Under the pieces are notes generated by a model that worked only from the letters and a program-made list of their open reading frames with translations, did no database searches and was not told the DNA's origin. A program made the translations under genes and the position numbers. Below are positions 18,579 to 26,220 of a stretch of 64,000 nt of DNA, one piece after another. Every line of letters begins with the position of its first letter. The first letter of the stretch is position 1. This DNA is from VRUE01 sp963745915 (GTDB taxonomy: Bacteria > Actinomycetota > Thermoleophilia > Solirubrobacterales > 70-9). The stretch covers positions 1,178,001 through 1,242,000 of the forward strand of contig CAVUZA010000002.1 in the NCBI GenBank assembly GCA_963745915.1. Direction: 5' to 3'.

Positions 18579-19495
18579 AGCTCGATCCTCGTGCCGGTCT
18601 CGCGCTCGGAGACCTGCCAGAGGCGGTCGATCGCGCGGGTCATGCCGAGCCGGCGCAGGATCGGCTTGCGCACCGGCGGCCCGCTGCCGACCCAGAGCGG
18701 GCCGTAGAACTCGCCCCCGGCCGCCCCGGGGTCGGTCGCCGCCCGCAGCTGCGAGAGGGCGCCCTGGGCCGGCGACATGCCGACCGCCCGGGTCAGGTGC
18801 AGGAAGAAGCGCTGCGAGAGCCCGCCGTCGGTTTCGCGCACGCTGACCGCTTGCAGCTCGGTGTTGGAGAGGCCGGGGTGGGCGATCAGGCTGGCGGCCG
18901 GCGCCCCGGCCTGGCGCAGCTCGCGGTCGAGGCCGAGGCCGAAGTGGAAATTGGCGAGCTTGGCCTGGCCGTAGGCCGCCCAGGGGCGGTAGCGGCCGCG
19001 GAGGTGGGGGTTGTCGGGGTCCAGCGCGCGGCCCATGTGGTGGGCGGTGCTGGTGACGGTGACGACGCGCGCGGCGGGGGCGCGCAGCAGCGCCGGCATC
19101 AGCAGTGCGGTGAGAGCGAAATGGCCGAGGTGGTCGACGCCGAGCTGCATCTCGAACCCGTCCGCCGTCTGCTGCTCGGGGATGCCCATCACGCCGGCGT
19201 TGTTGACCAGCAGGTCGAGCGAGCCGTGCGCGGCGAGGATCTCCTCCGCCGCCGACTTGACCGAGTCCAGCGAGCCGAGGTCGAGCTCGACGATCGTCAA
19301 GGCGGCCGCGGGAGCGGTGGCGGCGATGCTCTCCAGCGCCCGCTGCGCGCGCTCCTGGTTCCTCGCGGCGATCACGACGTCGGCGCCGCTGGCGGCCAGC
19401 GCCCGCGCCGTCTCCAGGCCGAGGCCGCCGTTGGCGCCGGTGACGACCGCGCTGCGGCCGCTCAGATCGGGGATGTCGGCCAGGCCCCAACTCAT
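18575..19495 (-). CDS. Short-chain dehydrogenase/reductase, retinol dehydrogenase-like
   Basis: 306 residues. TGANGGLGLETARALA cofactor motif, LLVNNAGVMGIP, VTVTSTAHHMG with the catalytic Ser, and YGQAKLANFHF with the YxxxK pair, followed by LIAHPGLSNTEL. This is the 'extended classical' type seen in retinol/protochlorophyllide-reductase-like SDRs. ATG start at 19495. It lies between a small membrane protein gene (10 bases upstream) and the second SDR (4-base overlap), forming a three-gene operon. Confidence 0.88.
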   Translation of the reverse strand: MSWGLADIPDLSGRSAVVTGANGGLGLETARALAASGADVVIAARNQERAQRALESIAATAPAAALTIVELDLGSLDSVKSAAEEILAAHGSLDLLVNNAGVMGIPEQQTADGFEMQLGVDHLGHFALTALLMPALLRAPAARVVTVTSTAHHMGRALDPDNPHLRGRYRPWAAYGQAKLANFHFGLGLDRELRQAGAPAASLIAHPGLSNTELQAVSVRETDGGLSQRFFLHLTRAVGMSPAQGALSQLRAATDPGAAGGEFYGPLWVGSGPPVRKPILRRLGMTRAIDRLWQVSERETGTRIEL

Positions 19496-19505
19496 CTCGT
19501 CGCCT

Positions 19506-19838
19506 TCAGCCGGCCCGCAGGTAGCGGGCGCCGGCGTCGCTGGCGCAGAGGTAGGCGAAGAGGCCGACCGCGACCAGGGCGCCGAACCAGTGCAGGCCGA
19601 CGAGGACGAAGAGCAGGCTGACGATGCCGGCGGCGAGCGCCCGCACCAGGGTCGGCTCCGGTGCCAGGCCGACCACTCGCGCGGTAACCCAGGCGCAGGC
19701 GAGCCAGGCGAGCGGGCCGACCAGCCAGCCCCACGCCTCGAAGAACCCGTGCGAGAAGACGATCGCGAGCACCACCGAGAGCGCCGCGACCGCGACCAGC
19801 TGCACCGCCCCCACCCGCCAGAAGACCTCGAATCGCAC
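19506..19838 (-). CDS. Small integral membrane protein, DUF2568-like
   Basis: 110 residues with about four membrane helices (VGAVQLVAVAALSVVLAIVF, LVGPLAWLACAWVTARV, RALAAGIVSLLFVLVGLHW, LVAVGLFAYLCA). Size and the EVFWRVGAVQL / GPLAWLACAWV pattern recall the DUF2568/YrdB family. First gene of the operon with the two SDRs. Function unknown. Confidence 0.65.
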   Translation of the reverse strand: MRFEVFWRVGAVQLVAVAALSVVLAIVFSHGFFEAWGWLVGPLAWLACAWVTARVVGLAPEPTLVRALAAGIVSLLFVLVGLHWFGALVAVGLFAYLCASDAGARYLRAG

Positions 19839-19907
19839 GCGGCCATTCTGGCAACCCGCCCACCGCGCCGCCCTCCCGCCCCCGGTGTTCCATAATCAGC
19901 AAAGCCT

Positions 19908-19980
19908 GGGCGGTTAGCTCAGTTGGGAGAGCGCCTGCCTTACAAGCAGGAGGTCGGCGGTTCGAGCCCGTCACCGCCCA
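19908..19980 (+). tRNA. tRNA-Val (anticodon UAC)
   Basis: 73 bases. Acceptor GGGCGGT pairs with ACCGCCC, discriminator A, no encoded CCA. D-loop AGCTCAGTTGGGAGAGC, anticodon stem CCTGC/GCAGG with loop CTTACAA giving UAC, T-loop TTCGAGC. Its 3' half (19944-19984) is repeated at 23643-23683, making it the left edge of a small island. Confidence 0.97.
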
Positions 19981-20153
19981 TCGCCAAGCGCTCCATCGAG
20001 CCTGCGGTGATATCTCGCCCGTCGAGTTCGAGGAGAACTACACGGCGGAACTGAGTCCCCAATGAAAAACGTCTCCAAGAAAGCCGGGGCGGTTCACATG
20101 GCCGCGAATGATCGCGTTTGCGCTCGTGGCTTGGGACTTCGGAGCGTCGAGTC

Positions 20154-20642
20154 TCAGGCGGCCTCGTCCTCGCGCCGGTAGCGCACCACGCCCGGTAGGT
20201 CGCGGGTGCTGACCGGTCCGGAATGGCTGCCGAGCCGGTCGTCGCGTTCGGGGATGAGCAGGACAGCGTGGCCCTGGGGGCCATCGTCGAAGCTCGTGTT
20301 CGGCTCGGGCTCCCAGGCGAGGACGGGATATACGCCCAGTTGCTCCGGCGCCGCATCGAGCGGTTCGATCCAGATCTCGGCGACCCAGCCGGGTTGAGCG
20401 GGGATCGGATCGGCGACGGCGTCGATCAGCAGCGCCTCGAGCCTGCCGTACTGCGTCTCTATCGTGCTGTCGGGGTGGAAGTCGACGAGGTACGGGTCAT
20501 CACCGCTCAGCAGCAGGACCCGCGGACGCTCCCTCCCGTCGGAGTCGGGCTGCGCATAGTCGACCACCGGGAGCCGGACCATCCCTGCCGGATGCCCGTC
20601 CTTGTCGATGAACTCGTAGGTCGCAAGCAGGCGAATCGCCAT
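20154..20642 (-). CDS. Hypothetical protein
   Basis: 162 residues, acidic, no membrane segment or signal. I recognise no family. Beta-rich with conserved-looking aromatic strands (LLATYEFIDKDGHPAGMVRLP, WVAEIWIEPLD, VYPVLAWEPEP). It is the first gene after tRNA-Val in the small island, 32 bases downstream of vapC on the same strand, so it may be island cargo co-transcribed with vapBC. The 170 bases between the tRNA and this gene show nothing I can name. Confidence 0.6.
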   Translation of the reverse strand: MAIRLLATYEFIDKDGHPAGMVRLPVVDYAQPDSDGRERPRVLLLSGDDPYLVDFHPDSTIETQYGRLEALLIDAVADPIPAQPGWVAEIWIEPLDAAPEQLGVYPVLAWEPEPNTSFDDGPQGHAVLLIPERDDRLGSHSGPVSTRDLPGVVRYRREDEAA

Positions 20643-20674
20643 CGCGCCGCGATGCTACTGCGACAGTCGAGTCG

Positions 20675-21097
20675 CTACGAATCGGCGGGGAGGATCGTGA
20701 AGGCCTCGCCGCGCAATGGCGTCATCGCCCGGAAGGCGCGCTCGTCGAAGCTGGCGATTCGATCGGTCCCATGCCGGTCGGCCAGCACGGCGAGCGAGGC
20801 GTCGGCGAGGCCCAGCTCGAGGTCGCGGTAGCGGCGTGCCAGGTCGCGCGCCACTCCCAGCTCCTTGCGATCGAGGCAATCGACGACGAAGGTGCCCACC
20901 GCGAGGTCGTCGAGGAAAGCGAGCTCGACGTCGACGCCGAGCCGGGTGAGGATCAGGTAGTCGGCCTCGGCGACCGCCACCTGCGAGGTGACGAGCTGCC
21001 CTCGCTCGCCTTCGAACAGCGCGACGACCGCCTCGTGCTCGGGGTCGTCGGCATCGGCCTGCGCGAAGAGAGTGCCGGCATCGACGATCAGGGTCAT
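20675..21097 (-). CDS. vapC: VapC-like PIN-domain ribonuclease toxin
   Basis: 140 residues. PIN fold with the four acidic residues: IVDAGTLF near the N-terminus, VAVAEADYL, LGLADASLAVLADRHG and RIASFDERAF. VapC toxins cleave tRNA or rRNA and are neutralised by VapB. The start overlaps the stop of the upstream ribbon-helix-helix gene (ATGA), the normal VapBC order. Confidence 0.88.
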   Translation of the reverse strand: MTLIVDAGTLFAQADADDPEHEAVVALFEGERGQLVTSQVAVAEADYLILTRLGVDVELAFLDDLAVGTFVVDCLDRKELGVARDLARRYRDLELGLADASLAVLADRHGTDRIASFDERAFRAMTPLRGEAFTILPADS

Positions 21098-21324
21098 CGA
21101 CGGTGCCGAGTCTTGTGGTAGAGGTCGTCGGCATCCCAGTGCCGATCTCCGCCGCCACCGCTTCGGCCCTTGCCCATGCTGCGGAAGGTGCGTGGCGGTG
21201 CCTCGGAGAGCACCCGCTCCACGCCCTCCCGGATCAACTCGGCTTGGCTGCGACCGCTTGCCGTCGCCAGCCGACCCAGGCGCTCGGCCTGGGAATCGTC
21301 GATGTAGACCGTGGTCTTATGCAC
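21094..21324 (-). CDS. vapB: VapB-like ribbon-helix-helix antitoxin
   Basis: 76 residues. HKTTVYIDDSQAERL is the ribbon strand, then RSQAELIREGVERVL, the CopG/RHH helix pair; the Arg/Gly-rich tail is the likely toxin-binding part. GTG start at 21324 gives the RHH strand at once. A perfect 10-bp palindrome CATACGTATG at 21324-21333 covers the start and is a candidate autoregulatory operator. Confidence 0.85.
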   Translation of the reverse strand: MHKTTVYIDDSQAERLGRLATASGRSQAELIREGVERVLSEAPPRTFRSMGKGRSGGGGDRHWDADDLYHKTRHRR

Positions 21325-21340
21325 ATACGTATGGTACCAG

Positions 21341-21865
21341 CTAGGTGGCAGACGACCTGGATTGTCGTGTGCCCTGCTTCGAGGTCCTCCTCCGCCCGTC
21401 GCGGCTGAGTTCGGAGGCTGGTTTCGCGTGCTTCCAGAATCCGCGCCTTGCCTCGCGGGCGAGATCGGCGATTGGGATCGCGATCCAGCCGCGAGGCGAT
21501 GGCACCGGGCTGTGAACCAGGTCGAAGAGCTCGCCGGCGTCACCCGTTGCCGCGCCGTCCAGCGCGTGGACATCGATCGCGAACACGAGGGGGTCGTCGC
21601 CGTCGAGCCGAAGTTGGACGCAGGCATCGGTCACAGCAGAGCCGCAGTCCTTCCAGGCGATTGACGCCTTGCGTATCGGCAGAGCGCTGGCGAGGACATT
21701 GAAGATCGTCGCGGCGACGACTTCGATCTCGCCGTAGAGGCCGTTGTCGCTGTCTTCGAAGTGCCCGTTGCGGACCCATGCGCTCCACGTCCCGCGTGGC
21801 ACGCGAGCAAGTTCGAGCAGGTCTTTCTCTCCCACGAGGCGAATACTGTCCGAAGATACGCTCAT
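21341..21865 (-). CDS. Hypothetical protein with a possible N-terminal helix-turn-helix
   Basis: 174 residues. ATG at 21865 chosen over more distant codons because the sequence before it is not protein-like. Residues 8-35 (VGEKDLLELARVPRGTWSAW) followed by VRNG could be a MerR/XRE-like recognition helix; the rest is unassigned, with an acidic beta part (LRLDGDDPLVFAIDVHALDG). It lies 16 bases upstream of vapB on the same strand and is divergent from the ribonuclease toxin, so it might regulate either. That is inference. Confidence 0.55.
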   Translation of the reverse strand: MSVSSDSIRLVGEKDLLELARVPRGTWSAWVRNGHFEDSDNGLYGEIEVVAATIFNVLASALPIRKASIAWKDCGSAVTDACVQLRLDGDDPLVFAIDVHALDGAATGDAGELFDLVHSPVPSPRGWIAIPIADLAREARRGFWKHAKPASELSRDGRRRTSKQGTRQSRSSAT

Positions 21866-21975
21866 AATTGTGCTCAGAACTATGCTCCAAATTGAAAACA
21901 GACAGCTCCAGCCCCACATGGCGCCTCAGCCGACGACTGCGTCGTCCGGCTCGGTCGGGCAATACGCTGGCGCTC

Positions 21976-22197
21976 GTGACGCGGCCGAAGCCTGGATTCC
22001 TCGACAAGCAGATCAAGCTCCACCGCGAGGGCGGTCAGCGCTGGAGGAACGAGGAGGGCACCCGCCTATACGAGTGGGACGACCTGCACGGCGAGATCGA
22101 GGTCTACGACAAGCGAGGCTCTCATCTCGGCACCCTGCATGCCGTCACCGGCCGCAAGGAGAAAGGTCCAAAGAGAGGGAGGAGGATTGATGTCTGA
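21976..22197 (+). CDS. Stand-alone colicin E3-like cytotoxic ribonuclease
   Basis: 73 residues from a GTG start. The whole protein aligns by eye with the catalytic domain of colicin E3, the 16S rRNA-cleaving colicin: RLYEWDDLHGEIEVY here against KIYEWDSQHGELEGY there, then GSHLGTL against GQHLGSF, and a basic end (KEKGPKRGRRI). The E3 catalytic Asp, His and Glu are all kept. No import or receptor domain is present, so it acts as an intracellular toxin rather than a bacteriocin. Eight bases overlap with the next gene, its probable immunity protein. Confidence 0.82.
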   Translation: MTRPKPGFLDKQIKLHREGGQRWRNEEGTRLYEWDDLHGEIEVYDKRGSHLGTLHAVTGRKEKGPKRGRRIDV

Positions 22198-22507
22198 CAC
22201 CTACGTTGACCGCGTTCTCGCAGGCACGGCCGTCTGGACCGACATCGACGCCTTCGTCGAGCGCTGGCACGCGGAAGAGGGAGGCCCCGGCATCGAGGAC
22301 TTCCTCGGCATGAGTGCCGAGGAGTACGGCCTTTTCGTCGAGGAGCCGCGGTCGCTGCGGTTTATCCTCGCTGCCCATGAGCGCGACGAATCCGTATCCG
22401 ATGTCCTTGCCGAGGCTGACGAGCATGCAATCGCGGCCCGGGGGTTGGACGCCGGCGATGCACGAAAGGTGCAGAACTGGCTGAGAGAGACCGGCCGCCT
22501 GGCCTAG
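22190..22507 (+). CDS. Probable antitoxin/immunity protein of the E3-like ribonuclease
   Basis: 105 residues, acidic (many Glu and Asp), a suitable partner for a basic nuclease. ATG at 22190 preceded by a very strong GGGAGGAGG. MSAEEYGLFVEEPRSLRFIL and VSDVLAEADEH look helical. I recognise no named family; the antitoxin role rests on size, charge and the 8-base overlap with the toxin stop. Confidence 0.65.
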   Translation: MSDTYVDRVLAGTAVWTDIDAFVERWHAEEGGPGIEDFLGMSAEEYGLFVEEPRSLRFILAAHERDESVSDVLAEADEHAIAARGLDAGDARKVQNWLRETGRLA

Positions 22508-22509
22508 CG

Positions 22510-23514
22510 CTGAATCGCGAGGAGGCCCTCGCGGAGACCATTGTCGGCAAGTACGGGCTCCGGCCGCCGGTCGACGTCCTGAGCCTCGCCAAGAAATTCG
22601 CAGACGTCGAGTACGACTCGATCCCAGGCAGCTGCGATGGCTTGGTGCTCGGCCTCGACCGCCGCCGCCCCAAGCCGCTGATCCTGGTCGAAAGGTCCGA
22701 CCACCCGACCCGCCAGCGCTTCACCCTTGCTCACGAGCTCGGCCATCTCCTTTTGCCTTGGCACCTCGGCGGCGCCTTCGCCTGCGACACGGCGACCGAT
22801 CGACCCGATCTCTCACCCGCCGCCAACTTTGAGCCGGAAGCCAACCGGTTTGCCGCAGAGCTGCTCTTGCCGTCGGCGTGGCTGGATGCGCTCATCTCCT
22901 CCCGCCGCGACGAGAAGGTCGGCGATGTAGTCCGGCAAGTCCTCGATGCCGGCGTCTCGACCTGGGTGGCGTCCTTTCGACTTACCGAGCGCCTTCCTCG
23001 CGGCCACGTGTTTGCTGTCGTCGATTCCGGCGACGGGAAGGTTGTGTTGAGCGGCGAGACGAGAGGGACCGGGATTGGACCACCGCCCCAGGGTGCGCAA
23101 CTCGACAGAGAGCGACTTGATCGCTTCGCCTCCGACGTGGAGGAAGTCAAAACCGGAAGCCGCCAGGTGCTCTGGTGGACCTATCGCGGCCGGACTGACA
23201 ACTTCACCGCGCCGGCCGGCGACTCAGGCGTCGTGCTCAAGGAGCTGACGCAGCAGTACGGCACGCAAGCTGATCCTCCTCGCCGTCTCGCCCAGCGCTG
23301 CAATGGCACCGTCGCCTACGCATACGACATGGCAAGGAGAGATGGGGAAACCGATCCGGCTCGGCTCTACACCGTCTTCAGGGGCCGCTTTTCCAAGAAA
23401 CGTAGTCTCCCACAGGATCTAATTGAAGACGCTGAATTCGACAATTGGATGCGGCTTCGCGCAGCAGAGCTCGGCGATCAGCCCGGTCGGGCACGCAGGA
23501 GGTCGTTGGCCTGA
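22510..23514 (+). CDS. ImmA/IrrE-family metallopeptidase
   Basis: About 334 residues. N-terminal region LAETIVGKYGLRPPVDVLSLAKKF and then the zinc motif RFTLAHELGHLLLPWH are classic for ImmA/IrrE proteases, followed by EANRFAAELLLP. These enzymes cleave repressors or antitoxins. The start is uncertain: conserved sequence reaches back to the antitoxin stop and only CTG at 22510 fits; TTG at 22642 would remove part of the domain. Directly downstream of the toxin/immunity pair, so a three-gene unit is likely. The C-terminal 200 residues are not assigned. Confidence 0.78.
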   Translation: MNREEALAETIVGKYGLRPPVDVLSLAKKFADVEYDSIPGSCDGLVLGLDRRRPKPLILVERSDHPTRQRFTLAHELGHLLLPWHLGGAFACDTATDRPDLSPAANFEPEANRFAAELLLPSAWLDALISSRRDEKVGDVVRQVLDAGVSTWVASFRLTERLPRGHVFAVVDSGDGKVVLSGETRGTGIGPPPQGAQLDRERLDRFASDVEEVKTGSRQVLWWTYRGRTDNFTAPAGDSGVVLKELTQQYGTQADPPRRLAQRCNGTVAYAYDMARRDGETDPARLYTVFRGRFSKKRSLPQDLIEDAEFDNWMRLRAAELGDQPGRARRRSLA

Positions 23515-23642
23515 CCGTGGTCGGACCCCGCAGGATCCTTCGAGCGCGACGGAAGCATGGTCGTCACGGTGCCGGAGCCCGTCGCCACCAGCGCGGACGA
23601 ACTGGCGCCCGCGCTTGCGGCCGTCTGACCAGGCCACTCTAG

Positions 23643-23683
23643 AAGCAGGAGGTCACTGGTTCGAGCCCAGTACCGCCCATCGC
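23643..23683 (+). pseudogene. tRNA 3' half, probable attachment-site remnant
   Basis: 35 of 41 bases match tRNA-Val 19944-19984. The copy starts in the anticodon loop and runs through the acceptor strand and four bases past it. All six differences are in the T-stem, and they keep it paired (ACTGG/CCAGT instead of GGCGG/CCGTC). It therefore descends from a working tRNA rather than from decay. No 5' half is present. With tRNA-Val it brackets the 3.7-kb island. Confidence 0.8.
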
Positions 23684-23710
23684 GATTGCGTCGGAGTAGG
23701 CTCGGTCGCG

Positions 23711-24160
23711 ATGGCACACATGGGTGGAACCGCCAGCGCTGAGATCGATGCTCCGCTCGAGCGGGTTTGGGAGGAGGTCGAGGACGTGCTTGCGGCGCCG
23801 CAGTGGCAGGGCGGCCTGGTTGCGGTTACGGCTCTGGAGCGCGACCAGCAGGGGCGGCCGACCCTGGTCGAGAGCGAGAGCGACATCAAGGTCAGGCACG
23901 TCAAGACCGAGGTGCGCTTCTCCTACGACGTCCCGACCCGGCTCAGCTGGAGCCAGGAGAAGGGCGACCTCAAGTCGGTCGAGGGTTCCTGGACGCTGGA
24001 GGATCTCGGCGCGGGCCGGACCCGCGCCACCTACGAGCTCGACGCCGACCCCGGGCGGGTGCTGGGGATGGTGATTCGCGGCCCGGTGGAGAGCGCCGCG
24101 CGGGCGATGCTGGTCAACGCCCGCCCCGGTGAGCTCAAGGCCCGGGTCGAGGGCGGCTGA
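23711..24160 (+). CDS. SRPBCC-superfamily (START/cyclase-like) protein
   Basis: 149 residues. Begins TASAEIDAPLERVWEEVEDV, the usual first strand and helix of polyketide-cyclase/Bet v1-like ligand-binding proteins. FSYDVPTRLSW and GSWTLEDLGAGRTRATYELD continue the fold. Such proteins bind hydrophobic ligands or act as cyclases; no ligand can be named. First core gene after the tRNA-bounded island. Confidence 0.82.
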   Translation: MAHMGGTASAEIDAPLERVWEEVEDVLAAPQWQGGLVAVTALERDQQGRPTLVESESDIKVRHVKTEVRFSYDVPTRLSWSQEKGDLKSVEGSWTLEDLGAGRTRATYELDADPGRVLGMVIRGPVESAARAMLVNARPGELKARVEGG

Positions 24161-24184
24161 GCGAGCCCGGCCGCCCCGGTCGGC

Positions 24185-24553
24185 TCAGTCCTGCTCGGCG
24201 ATCCAGGTCTTGGCCCGATCCAGTTCGGCCAGGGAGAAGACCCGCACCTTGGCCGGCATCAGGAAGCCGAAGCCCTTGACCAGATGACGGTAGGCGTCGT
24301 GGTCGGTGACGACCGCGATGCGCTCCCAGGTGAAGGGGTGCTCGAGGCCGACTTTGGTGTCGTCCCACAGCGCCTTGGCGGTGAAGCCCTCGAACTCGGC
24401 GCCGAGGAGGTAGAGCAGGCTCGTCTTCTCGCTCGCCTCCCGCGCCCGCTGCACCGCCGGGATCACGGTCTGCTCGTAGTCCTCGCCGGTCACCTCGCCC
24501 TTGGCTTCGAGGCCGAGCACGCCATCCGGCAGGCCCTCGATCAACTCGATCAC
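24185..24553 (-). CDS. SpoIIAA/STAS-like protein
   Basis: 122 residues. Pattern of the SpoIIAA-like family (DUF3478): GVLGLEAKGEVTGEDYEQTVIPAV, TSLLYLLGAEFEGFTA, ALWDDTKVGLEHPFTWERIAVV and a C-terminal FSLAELDRAKTWI. It is likely a small cytosolic STAS fold with unknown partner. GTG start. Convergent with the SRPBCC gene, 24 bases apart. Confidence 0.8.
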   Translation of the reverse strand: MIELIEGLPDGVLGLEAKGEVTGEDYEQTVIPAVQRAREASEKTSLLYLLGAEFEGFTAKALWDDTKVGLEHPFTWERIAVVTDHDAYRHLVKGFGFLMPAKVRVFSLAELDRAKTWIAEQD

Positions 24554-24621
24554 GTCGCTCCTTTCGCTCGCTTTCGGTCGAGCATAATGGCGGCATCGCC
24601 GCCGCCGAGCAAGCGCCCGTC

Positions 24622-25311
24622 TTGGTCCCCGCCCGCTTCAACGGGCCGCTGGCCAGCGGCAACGGCGGCTACAGCGCCGCGGCCTTCTCCCGCCTCGTCG
24701 CCGGGCCGGCGGCGGTCAGCCTGCGCAGCCCGGTGCCGCTCGACACCGAGCTGGCGGTCGAGCGCGACGGCGACGGGGCGGCGGTGCGCGACGGCGAGGC
24801 GCTCGTCGCCACGGTCGAGCCGGCGGACGAGCTGCCGCTGGAGACGCCCGCGCCGGTCACGGTCGAGGAGGCGCGCCGCGCCGCGCAGGGATATCGCGGC
24901 CTCGCCGACGGCGAGTTCTGCCGCTGCTTCGTATGCGGCCGGGCGCGGGAGGACGCGCTCGGGGTCTTCGCCGGCGAGGTCGAGGGCCGCGAGGCAGTCG
25001 CCAGTCCCTGGACCCCGCCGCCCTGGTCCGCCGGCCCGGACGGCGGCGTGCGGGCGGAGATCGCCGGCGCGGTGCTCGACTGCCCGACCTACTTCGCCGC
25101 CTACGCCGGCAGCCCGCTGCGGACCAGCTTCCTCGCCCGCTTCCAGCTGCGGATCGAGCGGCCGATAGCGGTCGGCGAGGAGCACGTCGTGCTCGCCTGG
25201 CCGCTGGCGACCGAGGGCCGCAAGCGCCAGGCCGGCTCGGCGATCCTCGCCGCCGACGGCAGGCCGCTCGCCGTCGCCCGCGCCCTGCTGATCGAGCCGC
25301 GCGACCAGTAG
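24622..25311 (+). CDS. Thioesterase-like (hotdog) protein
   Basis: 229 residues. Two hotdog-like halves: LVPARFNGPLASGNGGYSAA with SLRSPVPLDTELAVER, and a second with CFVCGRAREDALGVFAGEV, SPWTPP and the strand SFLARFQLRIERPIAVGE. The FCRCFVCG cluster recalls PaaI-like thioesterases of actinobacteria. TTG at 24622 is the start with the best domain fit; a few extra N-terminal residues are possible. Divergent from the STAS-like gene. Confidence 0.68.
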   Translation: MVPARFNGPLASGNGGYSAAAFSRLVAGPAAVSLRSPVPLDTELAVERDGDGAAVRDGEALVATVEPADELPLETPAPVTVEEARRAAQGYRGLADGEFCRCFVCGRAREDALGVFAGEVEGREAVASPWTPPPWSAGPDGGVRAEIAGAVLDCPTYFAAYAGSPLRTSFLARFQLRIERPIAVGEEHVVLAWPLATEGRKRQAGSAILAADGRPLAVARALLIEPRDQ

Positions 25312-25414
25312 GGACTGGCTGCCCGGCCGGGCGAATCGACCATCGTTATCCTGGGTTGCAGTGGGTGGAGGCTGGATCGCGGCCCCACGACCGATGGGAC
25401 TCGGGGGAGGCAGG

Positions 25415-26215
25415 ATGAGGAAGCGTGTCGTTGCTGTTGTCGTGCTCGCGGTGCTGGTCGCGGCGGCGAGCGCCAGCGCGATCAAGGTTCACACCCAGGT
25501 CGGGTCCCTGATCCTCGACGCCGAAGGCGGCTTCGCGCCCAAGGCGCTGCCGAAGAACAGGAACGCCCCGATCGTCACCCACGGCGGCGGCAAAATCTCG
25601 ACCACCACCGGCGAGCTGCCGCCGATCCTCGACAAGTTCATCCTCGAATTCGACAAGCACGGCGCCCTCGACACCTCCGGCCTCGCCGTCTGCCGCCGCG
25701 GGCAACTGATCGCCACCGACGTGCCCGCCGCCCGCCGCGCCTGCGGCAAGGCGATCGTCGGCAAGGGCTTCGGCAAGGCCGTAGTCAAGTTCCCCGAACA
25801 GGGCCCGATCAAGGTCGGCTCGCCGATCACCCTCTTCAACGGGCCGAAGAAGGGGCGCAACGACACGATGATCGCCCACGCCCACCTCGACTACCCCGGG
25901 CCGGCGACCTTCATCGTCCCGATCGTGATCGAAAAGATCCACAAGGGCGTCTTCGGCTACCGGGTCGTGGTCGAGATCCCGAAGATCGCCGGCGGCTACG
26001 GCCACCCGGTCTCCGGCTCGGCCAAGGTCGGCAAGAAATGGACCTTCAAGGGCCGCAAGCACAGCTACATCAACGCCCGCTGCGCGACCGGCCGCTTCGT
26101 CGTGCGCGGCGAGTTCACCTTCAAACCGGGGCGCGAAGACAGCGAAAACCAGGCCAAAGCGGCGAACACGGTCCTGCACTCGACCTTCGTCCTGCCCTGC
26201 AAGGTGCGCAAGTAG
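25415..26215 (+). CDS. Secreted protein of unknown function, first of a tandem pair
   Basis: 266 residues. ATG at 25415 with GGGGGAGG upstream, then a signal peptide (RKRVVAVVVLAVLVAAASASA). The mature part is beta-rich and shares long blocks with the next gene: ELPPILD, ATDVPAARRAC, AIVGKGFGKAVV, FPEQGPI, ITLFNGPKK, IPKIAGGYGHPV and WTFKGRKHSYINARC. Four to six conserved Cys suggest disulfides. I cannot assign a function; the blocks look like a lineage-specific exported family. Confidence 0.8.
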   Translation: MRKRVVAVVVLAVLVAAASASAIKVHTQVGSLILDAEGGFAPKALPKNRNAPIVTHGGGKISTTTGELPPILDKFILEFDKHGALDTSGLAVCRRGQLIATDVPAARRACGKAIVGKGFGKAVVKFPEQGPIKVGSPITLFNGPKKGRNDTMIAHAHLDYPGPATFIVPIVIEKIHKGVFGYRVVVEIPKIAGGYGHPVSGSAKVGKKWTFKGRKHSYINARCATGRFVVRGEFTFKPGREDSENQAKAANTVLHSTFVLPCKVRK

Positions 26216-26220
26216 AGGAC

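Noticed and set aside
20716..21121. Plus-strand open frames over vapBC
   Set aside because: Antisense to the overlapping VapB and VapC genes, which carry clear family motifs.
23515..23640. C-terminal gene fragment (MVVTVPEPVATSADEL...)
   Set aside because: A protein-like stretch in the peptidase frame after its stop, but too short to assign and with no start context.
23640..23683. A second tRNA gene
   Set aside because: Only the 3' half exists; upstream sequence cannot form D or anticodon stems.
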